From Actinomyces qiguomingii (GTDB taxonomy: Bacteria > Actinomycetota > Actinomycetes > Actinomycetales > Actinomycetaceae): a stretch of 64,000 bases of DNA. Under the pieces are notes generated by a model. That model did not search any database and was not told the DNA's origin. It saw nothing but the letters and a program-made list of their open reading frames with translations. The stretch is taken from NCBI RefSeq assembly GCF_004102025.1, contig NZ_CP025228.1, forward strand, positions 930,001-994,000, given 5' to 3'. Positions 1 through 9,900 of this stretch are shown here, one piece after another. The position numbers and the translations under genes were made by a program. Numbering within the stretch: position 1 is the first letter of the stretch; each line of letters begins with the position of its first letter.

Positions 1-168
1 GTGCGCCCGGACGCACCGCCCACCCCCGCTGGCGTCAGTCCGGCCGGCACGAAGCCCGCTGGCACGAAGCCCGCTGGCACTAGTCCCGCCGGCGTCACTC
101 CGGCCGGCATGAAATCCGCTGGCGCTCTGTTCGCCGGGCGGCCCGTCGGGTCGTCAGCTCCCACCTAG
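1..168 (+). CDS. 3' end of a gene entering from the left, with a Pro-Ala-Gly pentapeptide tail
   Basis: Frame 1 is open from the first base to a TAG at 166-168 and gives about 55 residues. From residue 10 it reads as pentapeptide units of the form A-G-T/V/M-K/S/T-P (AGVSP, AGTKP, AGTKP, AGTSP, AGVTP, AGMKS), matching the 15-bp DNA repeat exactly and in frame. The repeat period being a multiple of three and the absence of a stop suggest a translated low-complexity tail, such as a flexible C-terminal linker. The rest of the gene is outside the window, so no function can be given. It would converge on the RDD-FHA gene. The alternative is that it is merely an open frame through non-coding repeats. 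Confidence 0.45.
   Translation: MRPDAPPTPAGVSPAGTKPAGTKPAGTSPAGVTPAGMKSAGALFAGRPVGSSAPT
28..147 (+). repeat. 15-bp tandem repeat, about 8 units
   Basis: Units start at 28, 43, 58, 73, 88, 103, 118 and 133. The first two or so letters of each unit (GCTGGC or GCCGGC) are the conserved core and the rest drifts. Two adjacent units (43-57 and 58-72) differ at one position. The period is five codons in the frame that is open from position 1. Confidence 0.8.
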
Positions 169-255
169 CTCACAAGCGTCCTCAAACTGGGAGAACTGGT
201 TGATGAGCTTGCTGGTGTTTGCGGGGCGGCGGTGTGCTGGTGGCCGTGGCCCGGG

Positions 256-374
256 GGCGTCTACTACACCGGTTCGTGCTCTACTACTCCGGTTAGGCGT
301 CCACTACGCCGGTTAGGTGTCTGCTGAAGGGTTCGGGAGCCTTCAACATAGGTCTAACAGGAGTAGTAGACGCC
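256..374. repeat. 20-bp tandem repeat followed by an inverted arm
   Basis: Four degenerate 20-bp units start at 260, 280, 300 and 320; the first three share a C-x-ACTAC-x-CCGGTT core. The segment 354-369 is the reverse complement of 281-296 with one mismatch, so the stretch can fold into a 16-bp stem around a 57-base loop. No gene starts close by, so a regulatory role is not evident. A recombination or protein-binding site is possible but unsupported. Confidence 0.6.
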
Positions 375-545
375 GAAGGGGCGTACCCAACGCCGGCCCC
401 TGCACCGGCCCCGCACCGGCCCTGCACCGGGGACACCGACCCCGGACCGGCCCGGTGCTTCCGGTGCGTGCCTGACTTGCCACACCGCCCCAAGGGCCCG
501 CGCACCCTATGCATCAATGCGCCAAGCCCCACTCACCCTGAGCCT

Positions 546-660
546 GGACTGCCTGGCGGCGGTTGGACCGCCTGAAACGCGCTCTCAGACGGTCCAAGCG
601 CAGTTGCCCGGTCCAAGCGCAGAAACGGGGTCCAAGTACGAGACCGGCGGCCAGCCGGAC
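546..660. repeat. Dispersed element, copy 1 (also at 53429-53523)
   Basis: About 100 bp closely resembles 53429-53523, including the run CTCAGACGGTCCAAGCGCAG. The core is a stem-loop: 565-574 pairs with 586-595 (10 bp with one mismatch) around an 11-base loop. The second copy has the same stem without mismatch. Occurrence at two intergenic sites 53 kb apart marks it as a dispersed repeat of this genome. Confidence 0.75.
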
Positions 661-776
661 CGACGCCCACGACCAGCCGACGCCCACCACCGCCAACATC
701 CGCCACCGCCAACATCCACCACACCCCAAACTCGGGGGAGTTCGGAGTCACTTGTACATCGGGGCCAGGCAGATCG

Positions 777-868
777 GGCAGAGCTCTACCTGTGGGTGGG
801 GTGTTGCGAGTCGGTGGGTGAGTGGGCAGTTGGCGTTGGCAGAGCTCTACCTGTGGGTGGGGTGTTGC
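777..868. repeat. 31-bp direct repeat, 61 bp apart
   Basis: Positions 777-807 and 838-868 are identical over 31 bp (start GGCAGAGCTCTACC). The intervening 30 bp are unrelated. No gene overlaps it. Confidence 0.85.
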
Positions 869-873
869 ACGGC

Positions 874-891
874 CCGCGGGTTCACCCGCGG
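874..891 (-). terminator. Possible terminator of the leftward Fn3/MoxR/FHA operon
   Basis: CCGCGGG (874-880) pairs with CCCGCGG (885-891) around a 4-base loop, 127 bp beyond the stop of the RDD-FHA gene. There is no T-tract, as is common in high-G+C actinobacteria. Confidence 0.45.
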
Positions 892-1017
892 ATGCCAGGC
901 ACCGCCCCGGAATAACCTCTCAGATCTTGCTCGTCCCGACTTCTCCGCACTACACCAGCGAAAACACCGGCCTTAAGCAATACGCCCATGCCGAAAACTC
1001 GCATCGGAAGAGCCGGG

Positions 1018-2244
1018 TCACTGCTCGATCCGGTAGGAGGCGCGCCCCAGAATGAGCACCGAGCCGACCGGTGCGGGAACCGGGACGTCCGGCTGCGCGG
1101 TTTGCCTGATGCCGTCCTTCTGGGTGACGCGCGTGCCGTTGGTGGAGTGCAGGTCCGTGACCCACAGCCCGCCCGGGACCGGGGCCACTGCCGCATGCGT
1201 CTTGGAGATTGAACGGCTCACATCCGGCAGGGCCACCCGGGTGGCGTCCGGATAGTCGGAGATGTTCTGCGGATCCCGCCCCAGCACTGCCGGAGTGGTC
1301 AGAAGAATCGGGGAGCCGCCGTCGGCGGGTACCAGGCGCACGCCGGTCGCATCAGAATCCGACTTGCGGTGGGATGTTGAGCGGCGCCGCCGCCGCGACC
1401 GGGTGTCACCCCGTTCAGGCGCAGGCTCGGCTGCGCGCGGCTGGTGGTTCTCGTATACGCCCGTGTCCGCAACGACAGCAGCGGCCTGAGGGGCGGACGG
1501 TGCGTCGTCGGTGGTGGAGTCCAGCGGGGTCGGCACCGCCGACCAGGGGACGGAGTCGATGATTGCCGATTTGGCGTTCATAGCCGGTGAAGTGGTGCTG
1601 GTAGTGTCCACGGTGTTGCCTACCTCGGTGATCGGACTGCCTGAGGCAGTGAAGGAAAGACGGCCGTCAGAGAAGGGACCCGGCCGCGGGTCGCGAGTGG
1701 GGGAGGGGCGGGAGGGTTGCGGCTCGGAGACGGGGCGCACTGAGACGACCTCGATGCCGGTGAGCCGGTCGTGCCAGCCGCGGCCTCGTGGATCGCGTGC
1801 CACGGTGCGCATGAGCACGATCGCGCCGATCCCGAGTGTCGGGACCACGCAGATGAAGGTCAGGTCCGCATGCAGGAACAGCTCGATCCCCGGAGCCCTG
1901 CCGGTGCGGGCGGAGAGCAGACGCACGCCTGCGATCTTGCCGCCAAGCGTCCATCCGGTGCGTGCTAGCAGCAGTTCGCGTACCGCCAGCACGATCGCGG
2001 CGCCCGACAACACCGCCAGGAACCAACCGGCGCCGCCGAAGGCCCAGAACAGCACGGCAATGATCAGCCCGGCGGCCACGCCGCCGATCAGATCGATGAT
2101 GGCGGCGATCATGCGGGCGCGTACGGTGGCGGGCACGGTGATCGCGGGCGTGCCCGCGGGAACAGTGTCGGTTGGGTCCGCGGGAGCGGACGGCGTCCCC
2201 GCGGAGCGATTATTCGTGCTATGTGATGCCGAAGTCGCCGTCAC
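1018..2244 (-). CDS. RDD-FHA domain membrane protein
   Basis: A 408-residue protein. An RDD-family membrane domain with about three hydrophobic segments spans roughly residues 38-170. A charged, probably disordered linker follows, and a forkhead-associated (FHA) phosphothreonine-binding domain covers about 308-405, with the expected GR...S..H...NG pattern (LGRDP, SISKTHA, STNGT). FHA domains read Ser/Thr kinase signalling, so this is a likely effector at the membrane. The GTG start is supported by GAGGAGG about 7 bases upstream; a longer frame exists, but this GTG overlaps the previous stop (GTGA), as is typical of coupled genes. It is the last gene of the operon. No kinase or phosphatase gene is visible in this window. 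Family assignment is firm; the partner is unknown. Confidence 0.88.
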   Translation of the reverse strand: MTATSASHSTNNRSAGTPSAPADPTDTVPAGTPAITVPATVRARMIAAIIDLIGGVAAGLIIAVLFWAFGGAGWFLAVLSGAAIVLAVRELLLARTGWTLGGKIAGVRLLSARTGRAPGIELFLHADLTFICVVPTLGIGAIVLMRTVARDPRGRGWHDRLTGIEVVSVRPVSEPQPSRPSPTRDPRPGPFSDGRLSFTASGSPITEVGNTVDTTSTTSPAMNAKSAIIDSVPWSAVPTPLDSTTDDAPSAPQAAAVVADTGVYENHQPRAAEPAPERGDTRSRRRRRSTSHRKSDSDATGVRLVPADGGSPILLTTPAVLGRDPQNISDYPDATRVALPDVSRSISKTHAAVAPVPGGLWVTDLHSTNGTRVTQKDGIRQTAQPDVPVPAPVGSVLILGRASYRIEQ

Positions 2245-4511
2245 GAGTCTGTCCTCCTCAAAATGGGTCGTTGCCGTCGCCGTCCGAACGCCGAGTGATG
2301 CAATGATCGCAGCGAGAGGCGGGCCGCAGCCCGCCGCCAGCGGGGGCGGTGGGAAGCCATCACCGCGGTGATCGCGTCGGTGGATTCCCAAATCCTATTC
2401 AGATCGTACGTTGACGGGTCACCTGCGGCGAACACCTGGGCATCGATTGCGCGGGCGAAGCGTGGCAGATCCGCCCGGGGGAATCCGGTTGACAGATCCG
2501 CCGCGGCCTCCCGTCTGGTAGCCCCCACCGGGGTGACCCGGCCCAGATCCCGCGCCTGGTCGAGGACCTCCTCCCAGGCGCCCAGCGCCCGGTCCACTCC
2601 TTCACGGCGCCGACGTCGGGCCCGGCGCAGCGCCTTGGCGGCGAGTATTGATGCCAACAACGCGAGGAGACCAGCCACCGCCGCACCGGAGACGATCACC
2701 GGGGTGGGCAGGCCGCTGTCATTGTCCTCCTCCGAGCCGTCGTTGTCGTCATCCTCATAGGCGGGAGGCAGCTCGGCCGGGTCCTGCATGGGCAGCGGGG
2801 GCTGGAGCACCTGCGGCTCCGGATTCGATACCTGGCGGGCGTTTTGCTGCTGAGGCACCTGATCGCGGTCCGGGGTGACGTCGAAACCGACCCAGCCGAC
2901 CTTCTCGAAGGCAACCTCCACCCAGGCGCTGACGTCCTCACCGGTGACATCGGCGGCGTCGCCGTCGGTTGCCGGCTGAAAGCCCAGGACCACGCGCGCC
3001 GGAATGCCCAGGGAGCGGCACATCAGCATCATCAGCACCGCGTACTGCTCATCGTCGCCGACCAGGGAGTCGGCGGATACCATGGCGGCCAGCCGGGCGG
3101 CCCCATGGCCCGGTTCGGAAGGGCTTCTGGTGCCGTCGGAGTAGTAGCCGGTGCGCAACGCCTGCTGCAGGGCGCGGATCTGATTGACGGGCTCGGACTC
3201 CGAACCGACCAGTGAACGCGCCAGCGCCTCGACCGCGGCGGGCACGTTCTCGACAGTGCCCAGGCGGACCTTCGCCAGTGACAGCCGTGTCAGCTCGGAA
3301 TCGGAGGGGGCGGCGGGGACCACGACTCCCTCGGTCAGCACGTCCCCCGCGGCCAACCGGGCGGTGACAATTCCGGTGGTGGAGAAGGTGTCATAGTAAA
3401 GGGAGTCGGTGATGACATCGGCCCGCTGGCCCGAAGGAGTGATGGAGCGGGTCTTGGCCACGGTGGGCACCCACGGGTAGGTGTAACCGTCCAGGGTGAA
3501 GGTCACGGCGGCTTCCTTCGCCCCGCCTGCGGCGGAGTCCTCCTGGGCGACGTCGTCCACCAGAGGCGTGCCCCTGCCGATGTGCTGGAAGTGGGCGCCG
3601 TCGGCGGCGTTCTGGCTGATGCGCGCCGACAGCCCGTCGTATGCATCGAGCGCGGCGACCCTGATACGGGCGCCATCAGGCAGGCCGGAAACGGCCATGA
3701 GTCGAGTTGAGGCCAGCTCCGTCTCCAGGGTGCGCACCAAGGACAGCGGCGTGGCGTATTCGGTCAGATCCAGTGGCGGGTTGAACAGATCACGCAGCAC
3801 CATGCGGGTGTGTGGCGCGGCGGGGGCGGCGGCGACCACGGCCAGTGTTATCACCGCCAGGAAGGCTGCCGCTCGCGTAACCCCGCGCCGGGTGGCGGTG
3901 ACCACTCCGGAGTCGGCGTCCTCCAGCACCTGAGTCACCCGTGCACGCCGGCCCCGCTGTGCGGACAGCGCCCACAGCCCCAGCACCCCGGCCACCAGCA
4001 CCGCCCCCACCAGGGCCGGCATAAGCGCTTCGGCTCCGCCCCAGGCGACTCCGACGGCGGCCTCGCCCAGAACCGCGAAGCCGGCCAGGTGCAGGTGGGC
4101 GCCGGCGACGGCGCGGGTGGCCAGCACGCCTGCGGCCAAGCCGGTCAACCACGGCAGCACGGTCATGGTGGGGAAGGCGGTCAGCGGCAGGGGCAGGGTC
4201 AGGGCGTCACGCCACACGGTGACGGTGGCGGACAAGACTTGGCGCACACCTGCCACGCCCCGTTCCACGTCCGGCAGCAGCCAGGGGGCGAGCAGCACAT
4301 GCACGGCGGCCACGACGGCGAGTGTGGGCAGAGCGGACAGGCTGGAGCGAGCCGTTACCAGGCCGACGCCGATTCCCAGCACCACCCCGAGCGCGGCCAC
4401 AACAGCTCCGATAGTCGAACCGAAGGGGATGATGAAGGGCACGGCACCGATCAGCAGGAGTACGGTGATCAGTGCCTGGTAGAGCCAGCGTCCGGACAGC
4501 GATGAGCTCAT
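2241..4511 (-). CDS. Membrane transglutaminase-fold protein (DUF3488/Tgm type), probably catalytically inactive
   Basis: A 756-residue protein. Several N-terminal membrane segments (about residues 10-250) precede an extracytoplasmic region with the transglutaminase-like core near 500-590, an acidic linker (DDDNDGSEEDN), one more membrane segment and a cytoplasmic tail. The core keeps LGIPARVV and AWVEV...GFDVTP. However, the usual catalytic Cys position reads GDDEQYA instead of GDCEQ, and the His before AWVEV is Ser; only the Asp of FDVTP is clearly kept. Protease or transglutaminase activity is therefore doubtful and a structural role is more likely. ATG is chosen because ATGA overlaps the DUF58 stop by 4 bp. 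Architecture matches the Tgm gene of the bifidobacterial Fn3 cluster. Confidence 0.85.
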   Translation of the reverse strand: MSSSLSGRWLYQALITVLLLIGAVPFIIPFGSTIGAVVAALGVVLGIGVGLVTARSSLSALPTLAVVAAVHVLLAPWLLPDVERGVAGVRQVLSATVTVWRDALTLPLPLTAFPTMTVLPWLTGLAAGVLATRAVAGAHLHLAGFAVLGEAAVGVAWGGAEALMPALVGAVLVAGVLGLWALSAQRGRRARVTQVLEDADSGVVTATRRGVTRAAAFLAVITLAVVAAAPAAPHTRMVLRDLFNPPLDLTEYATPLSLVRTLETELASTRLMAVSGLPDGARIRVAALDAYDGLSARISQNAADGAHFQHIGRGTPLVDDVAQEDSAAGGAKEAAVTFTLDGYTYPWVPTVAKTRSITPSGQRADVITDSLYYDTFSTTGIVTARLAAGDVLTEGVVVPAAPSDSELTRLSLAKVRLGTVENVPAAVEALARSLVGSESEPVNQIRALQQALRTGYYSDGTRSPSEPGHGAARLAAMVSADSLVGDDEQYAVLMMLMCRSLGIPARVVLGFQPATDGDAADVTGEDVSAWVEVAFEKVGWVGFDVTPDRDQVPQQQNARQVSNPEPQVLQPPLPMQDPAELPPAYEDDDNDGSEEDNDSGLPTPVIVSGAAVAGLLALLASILAAKALRRARRRRREGVDRALGAWEEVLDQARDLGRVTPVGATRREAAADLSTGFPRADLPRFARAIDAQVFAAGDPSTYDLNRIWESTDAITAVMASHRPRWRRAAARLSLRSLHHSAFGRRRQRPILRRTDS

Positions 4512-5845
4512 ACGGCCCTCCGCAGAACCATCGGCAGGGCCTCCAGGCGGTCCAGGTCGAAGGCGGTCAGGGTGCCCAGCCCATGACGCCCCAGCGGGCT
4601 GGAGCCGCATCGCAGCGCGAGCGTGAGCATGTCCACGGGGGCGGTGGTACGCACCCGCCCCAATACGGTGTCATCCAGTCGCTGGCCGGTGACCAGCACC
4701 AGCACCGAGGCCTCCGGGTGGCGGCTGGTGGCATGACGGGTCAACTCATCGCATCCGTATGCCGTCTCCGACTCCTCCAACAGGCAGGAGGCATCCAACA
4801 GGCGCAGGGCGGTGACCGTGGGCACAGAGGTGGACTGGGTGAGGAAGGCGACCTCGCGGCCGTCGGCGATGGCGCCGAGCGCCAGTGAGCAGGCCACGGA
4901 TACGGCGGTCTCGAAGTCCTCATCGGTCTCGTAGTCGTCGGCCAGGACGTCCAGCAGCACCAGCAGGTTGGCGCGGTGGGTCTCCTCGAACTGGCGCACC
5001 ATGAGGCGGCCGGTGCGCGCGGTGGTGCGCCAGTGCACATTGCGGCGGTCATCGCCGGGGACGTAGTCGCGCAGGGCGTGGAAGGACACGTCCGAGCTGG
5101 ACAGCTCTTGGGTGATGGCGCCCTCGACGTCGCGCATGATCCCGCGCAGCGTGACGCCCAAATGGACGGTGCGCGGGTGGATGTGCACCTGTTGCGCTTC
5201 GGTGTGGGTGCGCTCGCGGCGCAGCAGTCCCACCGGGTCGGAGCTTACGGACATCACCGGTCCAACGGTGACTACACTGCGTCGGGCGGTGGGCAGGAGG
5301 AAACCGCGTTCATGGGTGGCGCCCGGACGCAGGGTGGGGACGGCGAATATGGCGTCGGCGGCGCCCACCGGCATCTCCATGCGGGACGGCAGCAGCAGGT
5401 GTCCGGTCGGATTGTCCACCCTCAGGTGCACGATGGCGTTGTCCCCCACGGTGACGCGGCGTTCCAGCAGCTCGTGGGTGACGGTGTGCCCGCCGCGGGG
5501 CACAAGCCACAGCCACGCGGTGGCAACGACGATGCCCGCCACGGCGGCGGCGCTCCAGGCCTCCTGCCAGCCCAGTCGGTAGCCGGCCAGGGCGCAGGCC
5601 GCCAGCACGATCGCACATGCCCAACCGGTACGGGTGATCATGACGCCACTGCGCCGCACGGTGGACACCAGCGGCCAGTCACGCCAGTTCTCTGCCACGT
5701 AACGGACTCGGGCCTGCAACCCGCCGGCACCACGGCGGAATGCGGCGACGCCGGCATGAATCACGGCGCGGGCGCCGCCACTCGCCCCGGAGACGGCGGT
5801 GGCCGTTTCCGGGGACGAATGCGGGACTGGGGCGGAAGCACTCAC
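4508..5845 (-). CDS. DUF58 family protein
   Basis: A 445-residue protein with two hydrophobic segments near residues 70-115. It has the DUF58 hallmark GDDRRNVHWRTTART near 270, followed by a von Willebrand A-like fold (LLVLLDVLADD). DUF58 proteins usually partner MoxR-type AAA+ ATPases, and here the moxR stop lies 10 bp upstream. The GTG start has only a weak ribosome site, consistent with translational coupling. The 3' end overlaps the transglutaminase-fold gene by 4 bp. Molecular role is not established for the family; a MoxR-assisted membrane assembly function is an inference. Confidence 0.9.
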   Translation of the reverse strand: MSASAPVPHSSPETATAVSGASGGARAVIHAGVAAFRRGAGGLQARVRYVAENWRDWPLVSTVRRSGVMITRTGWACAIVLAACALAGYRLGWQEAWSAAAVAGIVVATAWLWLVPRGGHTVTHELLERRVTVGDNAIVHLRVDNPTGHLLLPSRMEMPVGAADAIFAVPTLRPGATHERGFLLPTARRSVVTVGPVMSVSSDPVGLLRRERTHTEAQQVHIHPRTVHLGVTLRGIMRDVEGAITQELSSSDVSFHALRDYVPGDDRRNVHWRTTARTGRLMVRQFEETHRANLLVLLDVLADDYETDEDFETAVSVACSLALGAIADGREVAFLTQSTSVPTVTALRLLDASCLLEESETAYGCDELTRHATSRHPEASVLVLVTGQRLDDTVLGRVRTTAPVDMLTLALRCGSSPLGRHGLGTLTAFDLDRLEALPMVLRRAV

Positions 5846-5855
5846 AAGGGCTCGC

Positions 5856-6818
5856 TCAGCGGGTGGTGGGGGCGGGAACGTCGGCCAGGGCGCGGGTGAT
5901 GACGCCGGTGGCGGTGGCGCCGGAGAACTCCGCGTCCGGGTCCATCACCAGTCGGTGTGCCCACACCACCTCCGCCAGGTCCTTCACGTCGTCCGGCAGC
6001 ACATAGGGGCGCCCCTGTGCGGCGGCCCATACCCGCACTACGCGGGCCATGGCGATGGCACCACGGGTGGACACGCCCAGGAGGGTGTCGGGTGACTCAC
6101 GGGTGGACTCCACCAGGGCGCCGATATAGTCCAGAATCGACTCCTCCACATGATTCTGCGCGGCTACGTCGGACATGGAGGCGATCGCTCCGGAGGTGAT
6201 CACCGTGTCCAGGCCACGGGAGCGGTCGGGCCGGTCCGATCCGGCCAGGATGCGGGTCAGCGCCTGACGGTCCGGGTAGCCGATGGAGGTTTTCATCAGG
6301 AAGCGGTCCAGCTGCGCCTCGGGCAGGCGGTAGGTGCCGGCCTGCTCCACCGGGTTCTGGGTGGCGATCACCATGAAGGGACGGCCGGTCTCATGACGGA
6401 CGCCGTCGACGGTGACGGTTGACTCTTCCATGACCTCCAGTAGGGCGGACTGGGTCTTGGGAGAGGCGCGGTTGATCTCATCGGCCAGTACGACGGAGGC
6501 GAAGACCGGGCCGGGGTGGAACTCCCAGGCGGTGGTCTTCTGGTTGTAGATGGTCACGCCGGTGATATCCGAGGGCAGCAGGTCCGGGGTGAACTGAATA
6601 CGTGAATGACTGCCCTGCACGCTGGCCGCCAGGGCGCGCGCGAGGGCGGTTTTACCGGTGCCGGGCGCATCCTCCAGCAGGAGGTGTCCCTCAGCCAACA
6701 TGGTTGTCAGCGCCAGGCGAATGACGTCCTGCTTGCCGAGCAGGGCCTCGCCGACGTTATCCACCACCTTGTTGAAGGTTTGGGCGAACCACGTCGCGTT
6801 CTCCTGGGTCATGGGCAT
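5856..6818 (-). CDS. moxR: MoxR family AAA+ ATPase
   Basis: A 320-residue protein with Walker A (APGTGKTAL, near residue 52), Walker B/sensor region (VVLADEINRASPKTQ near 112) and the C-terminal lid typical of MoxR. The family acts as chaperone-like ATPases that mature or assemble partner proteins, often encoded with DUF58 and transglutaminase genes as here. The first ATG (MPMTQ) has AAGGAG 12 bases upstream; a second ATG two codons later is possible. A 121-bp gap with a long inverted repeat separates it from the Fn3-protein gene, so expression may be uncoupled from that gene. Confidence 0.93.
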   Translation of the reverse strand: MPMTQENATWFAQTFNKVVDNVGEALLGKQDVIRLALTTMLAEGHLLLEDAPGTGKTALARALAASVQGSHSRIQFTPDLLPSDITGVTIYNQKTTAWEFHPGPVFASVVLADEINRASPKTQSALLEVMEESTVTVDGVRHETGRPFMVIATQNPVEQAGTYRLPEAQLDRFLMKTSIGYPDRQALTRILAGSDRPDRSRGLDTVITSGAIASMSDVAAQNHVEESILDYIGALVESTRESPDTLLGVSTRGAIAMARVVRVWAAAQGRPYVLPDDVKDLAEVVWAHRLVMDPDAEFSGATATGVITRALADVPAPTTR

Positions 6819-6857
6819 ATGGCGGGGTGCTCCTTAATCGGGTGTCGGTCTGCCTCA

Positions 6858-6933
6858 TAGTAGATGGCGGGATGATGGCCGGCTGCTCGTAGGCCGTAAT
6901 GGAGCAGAACAGTTGAGTGATTGCCATCTACTA
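6858..6933 (-). other. Long-range inverted repeat between the Fn3-protein gene and moxR
   Basis: 6858-6868 and 6923-6933 are perfect 11-bp reverse complements around a 54-base loop. The loop contains a second small GGCC...GGCC pair. The structure fills the only sizeable gap in the operon, so it could be an internal attenuator or RNA-processing site that sets different levels upstream and downstream. This is inferred from position alone. Confidence 0.5.
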
Positions 6934-6939
6934 GAAGAT

Positions 6940-9900
6940 CTACTCGGAGGCGCAGCTGAGCTGCCAAGTATCTGGGCTTGGAGTCCACCCGTCTCGTACG
7001 TACAGGTAACCCTGGTAGTTGTTGGTGTACCAGTAAGGAGCTCCCTCCCAGGAGCCGGTTTCGCCGGTGTCAATCCATCCTGAAACGGTCTGATACAACC
7101 TGCCGCTGCGAGGGTCATTCACGCTGCACTGCACTTTGGTGTTCTTGGGCCAGCCCGTCACCTTGACGGTGATCCGGCGCTCGCTGTCGATCCCACCACT
7201 GTATTCCGGCGTAGAGGGGGCCAAGAGGGTGACCTCCACCGGCCCGGTGGTGGCGGACTGGTAGTTGGAATCATTCCTGTTTGACTTAACGACCACACGG
7301 GCCCACACCTGGTAGGTGCCCGGGGGGAGATTCTCGGCCTCGCCACTGGTGGTCCAGCCGTGAACGTCGGAGCCGGTGGCCTTGTTGCGCACCAGGTACT
7401 GAATCTCCAACTGCTCACTGGGCCAGCCATTGGTGTTGCCCAATGACGCGCTCATTTCGATCTCGTCATCGTCGTCGGGCCATGCTCGAAGATTGGTGGG
7501 AGCTCCCGGTTTACGAACAATGGTGAAGTTGCCGGATCCGGTGGAACTGGCCGAGCCGGCCTGGTTGGTGGCGGTTACCGTCACATTCACCGTGTGGGTT
7601 CCGGGGCCGAGCGAGGCGGTGGATAGGCTCAAGGAGGTGGCCGAGCCGACGTTCCTGGAGTCGGTGAGGGAGCCGGAGACATTGACCGTGTAGCTGACCG
7701 CACTTCCATTCGCGGGCGCGGCGGACCAGCTGATGTTCACGTTGTTGTTGCCGTCCCAGTTGACGCTCGGCGTGCCCGGTGCGCCCGGGGCGGTGTAGAC
7801 GCCGGCCGTACCGCCGGAGGAGACCCAGTTGGAACTGCCGGAGCCGGATACCACCGAGCGCACCCGCACGGTGTAGGTGCCGGGTTCCAATGAGCCGAAT
7901 GATGCCGAAGTGTCGGAAACCGACTGGTTGACAAGCACGTTGCCGCCTTGCAGCAGCTGCGCCTCGTAGCTGATGGTTACCCCGGAGATCGGGGTGGCTG
8001 GACTCCAGGAGGCGGTTACGGAACTGTTCCCTCCGGTGACGCTTACGCCGGTCGGGGCGTCAGGAGTGACGGTCAGGGTCACCGGCGCGGAGGCGGCTGA
8101 GGGCGCGGAGTCTCCGGCCGCATTGGTCGCCACCACCTGGAAGGAGTAGGTGCCGCCTGCGCTCAAGTCCGTGGCGGCGCAGGGCGGGCCCGAGCAGTAC
8201 CAGGAGCCGGCGCCGGAGACCTCGGTGACGGTGTAACCGGTCACCGCGGAGCCGTTGTCTGACCCCGGCGTCCAGGACACATTCATGGAGGTCGCCCCGG
8301 AAGGACTCGCCGAGACCCCGGCGGGGGCCTCCGGCACGGCGGTGACGGTCACGGTGACGGTTCCGGTGACGGCGCGGGCGGCGGAGCCGGTGGCGTCCAG
8401 CACTTCGTATCCCACCACCAGGCGGCCGGCGAAACCGGCTCCGGGCGTAATGGTCAGCGTGGTGCCGGAGGCGGTCACCTCGCCGGTTCCGGAAGTCACC
8501 TGTGGGGAGCCGGACAGGGTGATCGGCTGGTCGGGGAATGGGTTAGTCACCAGCGTGGACACATCCACGCTCACCGGTGAGCCATCGGACTCCAGCGTCG
8601 CCGGCGTGGTCGTCATAAGCGGTTGGTTGGATTCGGCCACCCGCAGCGGCAGTTCACCGGTGACCGGATCATTGGTGCCGTCGTCCACGGTCACGGGCAG
8701 CGTGCCGGTGGTATCAACGGTCGCGTCGTCGGCGGCGGAGACCGTCAGCGTGGAGCCGGACAGGGAGGCCGTGAATCCCGCAGGCGCCGAGCCGATCGCG
8801 AAGGACAGCGTGTCGCCGTCGTCATCCTGCGTCATGGCGGCCAGTTCCGCCGTGACGGCCTCCTCCCCGGGGGCCACCGTGATCTCGGTGGGGGTGAATA
8901 TCGGGGGAGTGTTATCGGTCGACTCCACCACCACCGGCAGGGTCAATGTGGATGACAGGGCGTCATCGCCGGCGGAGTCCGTCACCGTCAGCGTCACCGA
9001 GGTGTTGCCTGTGAATCCCTGGGCCGGAGTCAGGTTCAGACCCCCACCACCGGTTACGGCCGCCTCATCCAGGCCGGTGCCGGTGCGAACGGTCCCGGCG
9101 TCGGTGATCGTCGGTGTGGTTCCGGCGCGCGTGAGGATGTAGTCGGCCAGCTCCACTGCGGTGGTTGAGCCCGCCGGGATGCGCACCGGGACGGCGGTGG
9201 AGTTCAGCCGTGGGCGCAGATCGTCGCGGGAGGGGATGACGATGACGGCGTTGCCGGTCAGCCCGTCCTGGTCGGTGACGGTGTACAGCACCAGCCGCGG
9301 CTCGTCCCCGACGCTGACCCGGATGGAAGAGTCGATCACTTCGGCGGTCGTATCACTGGTGGTAACCGCCAAGTCCCAGGGGGAGCCGTCGGCGTCCTGG
9401 TCGTTGTCGAGCACAGAGACCGTAGCGACGCCGTCGGCATCCACCTGGTCCACTGTGACGTAGTCGTCCACACCGATCGGGCTGATCAGGGGCGCGTCCG
9501 CGAGCACCTGGAAGGTGATGGTGCCCACGTCCATACCGCCGCGGGAGTCAGATACCCGGTAGTGGGCCGTGTAGACGCCCTCCTGATGCGGCAGTTCGGC
9601 AACCACCCGTCCGGAACGCAGTGAAATGACCAGTTCGGGGTGGTCGCTGACAGGAGTGTCATCCATTGACAGGGTGTCGCCGTCGGCATCGAAGTCGTTG
9701 GAGATCACATCCGTGACCACGGTGCGGCCCGGCTGGGCGACCACCAGGTCATCGGTGGCCACCGGCGCCGTGTTAGTGGCCGGTGCCGCCGCCACGCCCA
9801 CGCGCACCGTCCCGGTTGCCTGGGCACCGAAGCGGTCCTCGACCGTGTAGGTGAAGGTGTCGGTGCCAGTGGCACCGTCGTGGGGGGTGTAGGTCAGCCA

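Larger units (their letters stand above)
169..1017. other. Repeat-rich intergenic stretch between convergent genes
   Basis: No reading frame here has a ribosome site, a recognisable protein or a frame-length repeat structure, so I see no gene. It holds a 20-bp tandem repeat with an inverted arm (260-369), one copy of a dispersed element (546-660), a 31-bp direct repeat (777-868) and a hairpin (874-891). Each is listed separately. Confidence 0.6.

Noticed and set aside
28..147. CRISPR array or iterons at the 15-bp repeats
   Set aside because: There are no spacers, the units drift, and the period fits a coding repeat in an open frame. No replication gene is nearby.
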